DNA of 64,000 bases from Stenotrophomonas acidaminiphila (GTDB taxonomy: Bacteria > Pseudomonadota > Gammaproteobacteria > Xanthomonadales > Xanthomonadaceae): positions 62,001-126,000 of the forward strand of contig NZ_LDJO01000026.1 in NCBI RefSeq assembly GCF_001431595.1, in the 5' to 3' direction. A program made the position numbers and the translations under genes. Below the pieces are notes generated by a model that had not been told where the DNA came from, made no database searches, and saw nothing but the letters and a program-made list of their open reading frames with translations. Shown one piece after another: positions 58,031 through 64,000 of the stretch. Positions within the stretch are counted from its first letter, which is position 1; every line of letters begins with the position of its first letter.

Positions 58031-61000
58031 ATGATCCAACCGAAGAAGCTCCTACTGGCCAGCGCCGTGGTATTCGCACTGGCCTCCGCATCGCAGGCGA
58101 TGGCGCAGCAACGCAACTTCAACGTACCGGCGCAGCCGGCAGCGCACGCGATTCCCGAGTTCGCCAGCCAGGCCGGCGTGCAGATCGTGGCGCCCGCCGG
58201 TTCGCTGCAGGATGTCAGCACGCCGGCCATCCGTGGCGAGATGGATGCCCGCGACGCGCTGCGCAAACTGCTGCAGGGCACCGGGCTCGAGATCGGCTCG
58301 GACGACGGCAGCATCATCACCCTGCGCAGGAAGCAGGCCGCCGGTGGCATGCCGGCGCAGGGCACCGGCTACATCACCGGCAGCGTGTTCGACCCGGCCA
58401 CCGGTGGCTTCCTGCGCAATGCTGCGGTGCGCATCGCCACCGCCGCCGGCAGCCGCACCGTGTACTCCGGCGAGCGCGGCGAATTCGCCCTGGCCGAGGT
58501 ACCGGCCGGCGAGGTCACGATCAGCGTCAGCTATGCCGGCTTCGGCGACGCCGAGAAGACCGTGCGGCTGGACGGCGATGGCCGCCAACGGGTGGACATC
58601 GAGCTCTACAGCACGCTTGCCGGGCGTGGCGCGGACACCACCCTGGACACGCTGCAGGTGGTGGGCGCACGCGAAGGCGATGCACGCGCGATCATGGAAC
58701 AGCGCGCGTCGATGAACATCACCAACACGCTGTCGGCCGACAGCTACGGCGAGATCATCGACGGCAACCCGGGTGAATTCCTGAAGAACATGCCGGGCGT
58801 GGATTTCGACGTCACCGCCGACGACGTGCCGCGCAACATCTCGCTGCACGGCCTGCCGCAGCAGTACACCGGAGTGACCATCAACGGCGTCAAGCTGGCC
58901 GGCGTCGATGCCAACGACGGCGCCGCGGCCTCGCGCACCTTCAGCTTCGAGCAGTCGGCCCTGACCGGCGTCGATTCGATCACCGTCTACACCACCAGCG
59001 GCGCCGACATGGACGCCAACGCCCCGGCCGGCACCATCGACATCCGCACCCGCAAGGCCTTCGACGGCAAGGGCCGGCGCATCACCGTCGACGTCAACGG
59101 CGCCACCCACTCGGCGCTGTGGGACGGATACCGCAGCGGCCCGCGCGAAGGCGGCTACGACCAGAAGTTCCTGCCCGGTTTCAAGGCCAGCTACGCCGAT
59201 GTATTCCTCGATGGACGCCTCGGCGTGGCCGCGGGCATCAGCAACAGCACCAGCCTGGTCGAGCACGTGCAGACCACCGCCAACCGCAATTACATTCCCA
59301 CCGCGGCCAGCCCCGAACCTTACGCGGTCACTTCGATCGTCGGCACCAACTACGAACGCGAGTACAACCGCCGGGCCGCGTCGCTGGGCGTGGACTTCAA
59401 GGCCACCGACCAGTTGATCCTGTCGCTGATGGCGTCGGCCAGCCGCGGCGACATCGAGGCCGCGCAGCCCGCACCCACGTTCACCACCAACGCCCGCTCG
59501 CGCGGCGTGCAGGGCGACCCGGTGCTGGATTTCGTCACCCGCTCGGCCGCCACTGCCACCACCCTGAGCACGGCCAGCACCTACAACTACAAGTTCGGCC
59601 ACAGCCGCAACGTGATCCCCAGCTTCGAGTGGAGCACCGAGAAGTTCCGGCTGGCCGGCAACCTGTTCTACTCCAACTCCGACAGCCAGTACGATTCGAC
59701 CCGCAAGGGCCAGGTGCAGACCTTCAACCCGGTCACCTCGACCGGCAACTTCAGCGCATCGCGCAGCAGCCAGTACGAGCAGGACTGGAACATCGTCCAG
59801 ACCAGCGGCCCGGACTGGAGTCTGCCGTCGAGCTATACCTTCAGCGGCCCGGCGACGGTCACCACCCGCAGCGGCAAGACCGCCGAGGCGCGCAACACCG
59901 GCGGCAGCCTGGACCTGAGCATCTACCAGGACATCGGCCGCGTGCCGGTGACCTGGAAGACCGGCCTGAAGCTGTCCACCACCCGCTACGCCTACGAGAA
60001 CACCTCGGCCGCGCACAAGTGGGTCTACACCGGGCCGATGGGCAAGGCCGAACTGCTCGAGTACATCCGCAGCGACAACGCGTTCACCTTCGGCCGCGGC
60101 GGCATGACCGTCACCACCTTGAATGGCGGCAGCCTGTACATGCCCAGCCTGACCCGGCTGTACCAGATGATGCAGGCCAACCCCGAGCAGTGGACCAACA
60201 CGCTGACCGCAGCGAACTGGTACGACGCCTATGTCGCCAACTCACGCCGCCTGGACGAGCAGATCGGTTCGGCCTACCTCATGGCGACGGCCGACTTCAG
60301 CCAGCGTCTGAAGGGCCAGTTCGGCGTGCGCTGGGAACAGACCCGCAACACCGGCTACGAGTTCGATCCGCTCAGCGCGCAGGAGCTGGCGGCCGCAGGC
60401 CATGCGGTCGATCCCGCCAGCGGCCGCGCCACCACCATCGACGGGCTGAAGTACCAGTACCTCACCCGCGACCGGATCGAACGCCGCAGCCGCTACGACG
60501 ACTTTTTCCCCAGCGTCTCGCTGAAGTACTCCTTCGACAATGGCCTGGACCTGATCGCCGGCTACAACCGCGCCATCCAGCGGCCCGACGTGGGCATGAT
60601 CGCCGGCGTGTGGTCGGTGGCCGAGACCGAGGACGGGACCGTGGTGACGGCGCCGAATACCAGCCTGAAGCCCGAGTATTCGGACAACTTCGCGCTGCGC
60701 GCGGTGAAGTACTGGGAACCGGTCGGGCTGGTCGCGCTGAACTACTACCACAACCGCATCAGCAACGGCATCGTCGCCCGCAACCTGTCGGCCCAGGAAT
60801 TCGGCTACACCGGCGACCTGTATGCCGACGCGATCTTCAGCACGTCGGCCAACCAGTCCGACCAGGCCATCAGCGTCGATGCCTGGCAGCTGGAATTCAA
60901 CCACGCCATGGACTACCTGCCCGGCGTCCTGCGCGGCCTGACCGTGCGTGGCGCGTACATGTACGCCAATCCGTCCGAGCCGCTGCCACGGGTGGCCTCG

Positions 61001-61369
61001 CAGGTCGCCCAGTTCGGCGTGGGCTGGAAGCACGGCCGCGTGCGGCTGAGCCTGAACAGCGTCTATTCCAACGAGAAAGACCGCGGCCAGACCGGCAACA
61101 TCACCACGCCGGGCGGGACCATCACCCAATCGCAGCCGTTCATTCCCTATGCCGAAGTCAACCTGTCGGGCAGCTACACCGTCATCCGCAAGACCCGCGA
61201 CAACGTCATGGGGCTGGAGGCGTATTTCTCGGTGAACAACCTGCTCAGGCGCCACCGCGGCACCTGGTATCCGAACGACGAGATCTGGCCCGGCAGCGCC
61301 GGGCATCACAGCCAGATCGACATCTACAGCGGCCAGAAGGCATCGATCGGCATCCGCGCCCGCTTCTGA
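58031..61369 (+). CDS. STN-domain TonB-dependent receptor
   Basis: A 1112-residue outer-membrane receptor. Signal peptide about 1-25 (ASQAMA-Q). STN signalling domain about 26-100 (FNVPAQPAAHAIPEFASQAG, EIGSDDGSIITLRR). A carboxypeptidase-like regulatory domain about 115-195 (SVFDPATGGFLRNAAVRIAT). TonB-box region DTLQVVGAREG. Plug about 215-360 (EIIDGNPGEFLKNMPGVDFD, VTINGVKLAGVDANDG, GTIDIRTRKAF). The rest is barrel, ending RARF. The STN domain links it to the ECF/FecR pair; the PhoD phosphatase after it suggests a phosphorylated substrate. The start at 58031 gives the normal signal peptide. Confidence 0.94.
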   Translation: MIQPKKLLLASAVVFALASASQAMAQQRNFNVPAQPAAHAIPEFASQAGVQIVAPAGSLQDVSTPAIRGEMDARDALRKLLQGTGLEIGSDDGSIITLRRKQAAGGMPAQGTGYITGSVFDPATGGFLRNAAVRIATAAGSRTVYSGERGEFALAEVPAGEVTISVSYAGFGDAEKTVRLDGDGRQRVDIELYSTLAGRGADTTLDTLQVVGAREGDARAIMEQRASMNITNTLSADSYGEIIDGNPGEFLKNMPGVDFDVTADDVPRNISLHGLPQQYTGVTINGVKLAGVDANDGAAASRTFSFEQSALTGVDSITVYTTSGADMDANAPAGTIDIRTRKAFDGKGRRITVDVNGATHSALWDGYRSGPREGGYDQKFLPGFKASYADVFLDGRLGVAAGISNSTSLVEHVQTTANRNYIPTAASPEPYAVTSIVGTNYEREYNRRAASLGVDFKATDQLILSLMASASRGDIEAAQPAPTFTTNARSRGVQGDPVLDFVTRSAATATTLSTASTYNYKFGHSRNVIPSFEWSTEKFRLAGNLFYSNSDSQYDSTRKGQVQTFNPVTSTGNFSASRSSQYEQDWNIVQTSGPDWSLPSSYTFSGPATVTTRSGKTAEARNTGGSLDLSIYQDIGRVPVTWKTGLKLSTTRYAYENTSAAHKWVYTGPMGKAELLEYIRSDNAFTFGRGGMTVTTLNGGSLYMPSLTRLYQMMQANPEQWTNTLTAANWYDAYVANSRRLDEQIGSAYLMATADFSQRLKGQFGVRWEQTRNTGYEFDPLSAQELAAAGHAVDPASGRATTIDGLKYQYLTRDRIERRSRYDDFFPSVSLKYSFDNGLDLIAGYNRAIQRPDVGMIAGVWSVAETEDGTVVTAPNTSLKPEYSDNFALRAVKYWEPVGLVALNYYHNRISNGIVARNLSAQEFGYTGDLYADAIFSTSANQSDQAISVDAWQLEFNHAMDYLPGVLRGLTVRGAYMYANPSEPLPRVASQVAQFGVGWKHGRVRLSLNSVYSNEKDRGQTGNITTPGGTITQSQPFIPYAEVNLSGSYTVIRKTRDNVMGLEAYFSVNNLLRRHRGTWYPNDEIWPGSAGHHSQIDIYSGQKASIGIRARF

Positions 61370-61395
61370 GCAGGCCGTCCACATCCATCCGGCGC

Positions 61396-61413
61396 GCGCA
61401 CCGCAGGGTGCGC
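61396..61413 (+). terminator. Intercistronic hairpin between receptor and phosphatase
   Basis: GCGCACC (61396-61402) pairs with GGTGCGC (61407-61413) around a 4-base loop in the 63-bp gap. It may reduce read-through or stabilise the receptor mRNA, so receptor and phosphatase levels differ. No T tract. Confidence 0.35.
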
Positions 61414-61432
61414 CGCCTCCTGCATATCGAGG

Positions 61433-63049
61433 ATGACCATGCGCACGTTTCCCGAACTGAGCCGCCGCAGGTTCCTGCTCGGTGCCAGCTCGCTGGCCCT
61501 GTTCGCCGGGCTTGCCCCGGCACGCGGCGTACACGCCGCGCCGAAGCTCGACGGCTACCCCTTCACCCTCGGCGTCGCCTCGGGCGACCCGTGGCCCGAT
61601 GGTTTCGTCATCTGGACCCGGCTCGCGCCGAGGCCGCTGCACGAGCACGGCGGCATGCCGATGGTCGCGGTACCGGTGAAGTGGCAGGTGGCCGAGGACG
61701 CGCACTTCGCGCGCGTCGTACAGAGCGGCGAGTACCTGGCGCGGCCCGAGCTCGGCCACAGCGTGCACGTGGAAGTGGCCGGGCTGCAGCCCGCGCGGCC
61801 GTACTGGTACCGCTTCATGATCGACGGCAGCGATGCCAGCACGACCGGCACCGCGCGTACCGCGCCGCGCGCCGGCGATGCCCCGGAACGCCTGCGCATC
61901 GCCGTGGCTGGTTGCCAAGCCTACTTCCATGGCTGGTTCGATGCCTACCGCCATCTCAGCGGGGAGCACGACCTCGACGCCCTGTTCCACTACGGCGACT
62001 ACATCTACGAAGGCAGCGAGGCGGCATCGCGCAAGGCCGGGTACGCGATCCGCGACGCGGCCGGCAACCCGGTCGAGCGCCTGCACCATGGCGACGAGCT
62101 GTACACGCTGGACGACTACCGGCGCCGCTACGCGCAGTACAAGAGCGACGCCGACCTGCAGGCCGCGCATGCCGCCGTCGCCTTCATCTGCTCGTTCGAC
62201 GACCACGAAGTGGACAACGACTGGAACGGCATCTGGGACCAGGACCGCACCCGGCCGGAACTGTTCGCGCTGCGCAGGCTGCACGCGATGCAGGCCTGGT
62301 ACGAGAACTCGCCGGTGCGCCGCGCCCAGCTGCCGCGCGCGGACGGCGGCACCCGCTATTTCCGGCGCCTGGATTACGGCAACCTGCTGCGCATGCACGT
62401 GCTGGACACGCGCAGCCACCGCGGCAACCAGATCTGCCCCAACCCCAGGGCGCTGGCCAAATGCCGCTTCGAGCAGGGCCAGGACTCGAGCATCCTCGGC
62501 GCGGAACAGGAAGCCTGGCTGCATGCAGGCCTGGGCGGCGGCAGCCGCTGGAACCTCATCGCGCAGCAGGTATGGGTGATGCCGCTGCAGGGGCGCGACC
62601 CCGACGGCCGCCTGCACGGCGCGTATGAGGACAAGTGGGATGGCTTCCCGGATTCGCGGCGACGCCTGGTCCAGGGCATCCACGACCGCAGACTCGGCAA
62701 CGTGGTCATCGCCACCGGCGATGCGCACATGAATGCCGTGGCCGAAGTGCCGCTGCGCGACGACGAACGCGACGGCCCCGCGGTGGCGACCGAGTTCCTA
62801 GCCACCTCGATCTCGTCCAATGGCGACGGCGCGGTCGATTCGCCGAGCGTGCGCCGCTTCGGCCAGGCCGACAACCCGTTCCTGAAGCTGATCGACAACC
62901 TGCGCGGTTACCACCTCCACGAGATCAGCGCCACGCAATGGCGCACCGACATCAAGGTGATGGACCAGGTCCAGCGCAAGGGAGGGCGGCTTTCCACCCG
63001 GGCCAGCTTCATCGTCGAACCGCACGTGCCGAAGCTGCACCGAGCATGA
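61433..63049 (+). CDS. phoD: PhoD-family alkaline phosphatase/phosphodiesterase (Tat-exported)
   Basis: A 538-residue enzyme. A twin-arginine signal (SRRRFLLGASSLALFAGL) marks export of a folded, metal-loaded protein. The PhoD N-terminal Ig-like domain begins YPFTLGVASGDPWPDGFVIW. The metallophosphatase domain has VAGCQAYFHGWFDAY (Cys ligand for iron), LFHYGDYIYEG, CSFDDHEVDNDWNG, NVVIATGDAHMN and TEFLATSISSNGDG. PhoD enzymes are Fe3+/Ca2+ phosphodiesterases releasing phosphate in the periplasm or outside. Its place after the ECF-FecR-receptor genes suggests it processes the receptor's substrate. Whether it is Pho-regulated cannot be seen. Confidence 0.92.
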   Translation: MTMRTFPELSRRRFLLGASSLALFAGLAPARGVHAAPKLDGYPFTLGVASGDPWPDGFVIWTRLAPRPLHEHGGMPMVAVPVKWQVAEDAHFARVVQSGEYLARPELGHSVHVEVAGLQPARPYWYRFMIDGSDASTTGTARTAPRAGDAPERLRIAVAGCQAYFHGWFDAYRHLSGEHDLDALFHYGDYIYEGSEAASRKAGYAIRDAAGNPVERLHHGDELYTLDDYRRRYAQYKSDADLQAAHAAVAFICSFDDHEVDNDWNGIWDQDRTRPELFALRRLHAMQAWYENSPVRRAQLPRADGGTRYFRRLDYGNLLRMHVLDTRSHRGNQICPNPRALAKCRFEQGQDSSILGAEQEAWLHAGLGGGSRWNLIAQQVWVMPLQGRDPDGRLHGAYEDKWDGFPDSRRRLVQGIHDRRLGNVVIATGDAHMNAVAEVPLRDDERDGPAVATEFLATSISSNGDGAVDSPSVRRFGQADNPFLKLIDNLRGYHLHEISATQWRTDIKVMDQVQRKGGRLSTRASFIVEPHVPKLHRA

Positions 63050-63131
63050 CGGCCACGCCGGCATTTCCACGTCCATGTCCACATCGGCATTCCCGCGGCT
63101 GCCGGTCGGCCGCGATGCCCCCCACGAGCCC

Positions 63132-64000
63132 ATGAACACACGCCTCCTGCTCCTCGCCTTGCCGGTGCTGGCCACCAGCGCCTTCGCACAGCCGCCGGAA
63201 ATCGGCCAGCCGCTGCCGTCCTGGCGCGAAGGCGAACTGGACATCCACCACATCAACACCGGGCGCGGCGACGCCCTGTTCTTCATCCTTCCCGACGGCA
63301 CCACCCTGCTGGAAGACGCCAGCGGCAAGACGCTGGAGGCTGCGCCGTTCTCGTTGCCGAGCCGCCCCGATGCCTCGCGCCCGCCGGGCGAATGGGTCGC
63401 GCGCTACGTACAGCGGGTGATGCCGCCCGGCCACGGCGGCATCGACTACGCGCTGCTCTCGCATTTCCATGGCGACCACATGGGCGCGATTACCGCCGAC
63501 TCCCCGCTCGCCGCCAACGGCGCCTACCGGCTCAGCGGCATCACCCAGGTCATGGAGTCCGTGCCGATCGCCACGATCCTGGACCGCGGCTGGCCGCATT
63601 ACGATTTCCCCGGGCGATCCGCAACGCCACGGTCGACAACTACCGCCGGTTCCTCGACTGGCAGATCCGGCACCGTGGCCTGAAGGTGGAGCGCTTCGCA
63701 CCGGGCCGCAACGACCAGATCGCCCTGCTGCATGCGGCCGGCAACTACCCGGGCTTCGAGATCCGCAACCTATACGGCAACGGCCAGGTCTGGACCGGCA
63801 AGGGCAACGGCACGCGCGAACTGTTCCCGCCGCTGCACACCCTGGGCAAGGACCAGCAGCCGATCGAGAACATCCTCAGCAACGCCTTCGTCATCCGCTA
63901 TGGCAGGTTCGATTACTTCAGCGGCGGCGACCTCAGCGACGAGCGCGTCGCCCTGCCCGATGGCGACGGCGCCTGGCAACAGGTGGAACGGCCGGTGGCC
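63132..64000 (+). pseudogene. Metallo-beta-lactamase-fold secreted protein, apparent frameshift, 3' end outside window
   Basis: The first frame starts at 63132 with a signal peptide (MNTRLLLLALPVLATSAFA) and the domain ELDIHHINTGRGDALFFILP, with the zinc motif LSHFHGDHMGAIT. This resembles ComEC-type MBL proteins. After about codon 160 (WPHYDFP, near 63610) the frame degrades and stops at 63683. The +2 frame from about 63608 continues without stops to the window end with sensible coding (AIRNATVDNYRRFLDWQIRH, YGRFDYFSGGDL). One base inserted in the CCCC run at 63608-63611 would restore a single protein. It is either a real mutation or a sequencing error. It follows phoD by 82 bp and probably belongs to the same operon. 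Confidence 0.8.

Noticed and set aside
59119..62628. A 1169-codon plus-strand frame across the receptor and phoD
   Set aside because: Arg/Pro-rich shadow frame crossing the stop and start of two well-supported genes in the other frames.

Overview
The window looks like chromosome from a high-GC gammaproteobacterium of the Xanthomonadaceae/Lysobacteraceae (Lysobacter, Luteimonas, Pseudoxanthomonas or Stenotrophomonas-like). The evidence is gene order: kdsD-kdsC-lptC-lptA-lptB-rpoN-hpf-ptsN, then hprK-rapZ-EIIA-HPr-EI-mgtE, the pyrB-ruvX-yqgE block, pilT-pilU, an otsB-GH15-otsA trehalose cluster, and four TonB-dependent receptors. I saw no rRNA, tRNA, insertion sequence, prophage or CRISPR array, and GC content looks even throughout. 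The genus is an inference.

Layout. 1-5594: the truncated end of a TonB-dependent receptor, a 99-residue membrane protein, a MauG/MbnH-like di-heme protein, an EGKCG-motif RiPP precursor, a DUF692 (MNIO) enzyme and an HvfC/DUF2063 partner. The parts and order resemble a methanobactin operon, but the precursor is of the bufferin/HvfA type. This is the most interesting locus here. 5740-6618: a TonB gene with a strong Fur box at its promoter. 6929-11718: an NCS2-type purine permease and a DUF3574 protein, divergent from a TonB receptor. 11814-15789: trehalose cluster. 15869-18649: DUF393, DUF4166, pgeF and rluD, divergent from bamD. 19961-21813: EF-hand protein, murA and ibaG, divergent from the LPS assembly operon.

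21866-33410 is core housekeeping: Kdo synthesis, Lpt transport, sigma-54, ribosome hibernation, the nitrogen/carbon PTS regulatory chain without sugar permeases, and MgtE. 33480-37284 holds a zinc-ribbon protein, an esterase lipoprotein, pyrB-ruvX-yqgE and tag. 37379-48107 is a two-gene surface system: a 2326-residue DUF11-repeat protein ending in two OmpA-like domains, followed 10 bp later by a 1245-residue predicted outer-membrane barrel protein. 48218-52823: a DUF3617 protein, pilU, pilT and proC.

52912-56003: a lipoprotein alpha/beta hydrolase translationally coupled to a DUF4105 membrane protein. 56307-64000: a cell-surface signalling cassette (ECF sigma factor, FecR-like anti-sigma, STN-bearing TonB receptor) followed by a Tat-exported PhoD-family phosphatase and a metallo-beta-lactamase-fold protein whose reading frame is broken by an apparent one-base deletion near 63610. 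This suggests regulated scavenging of a phosphorylated compound.
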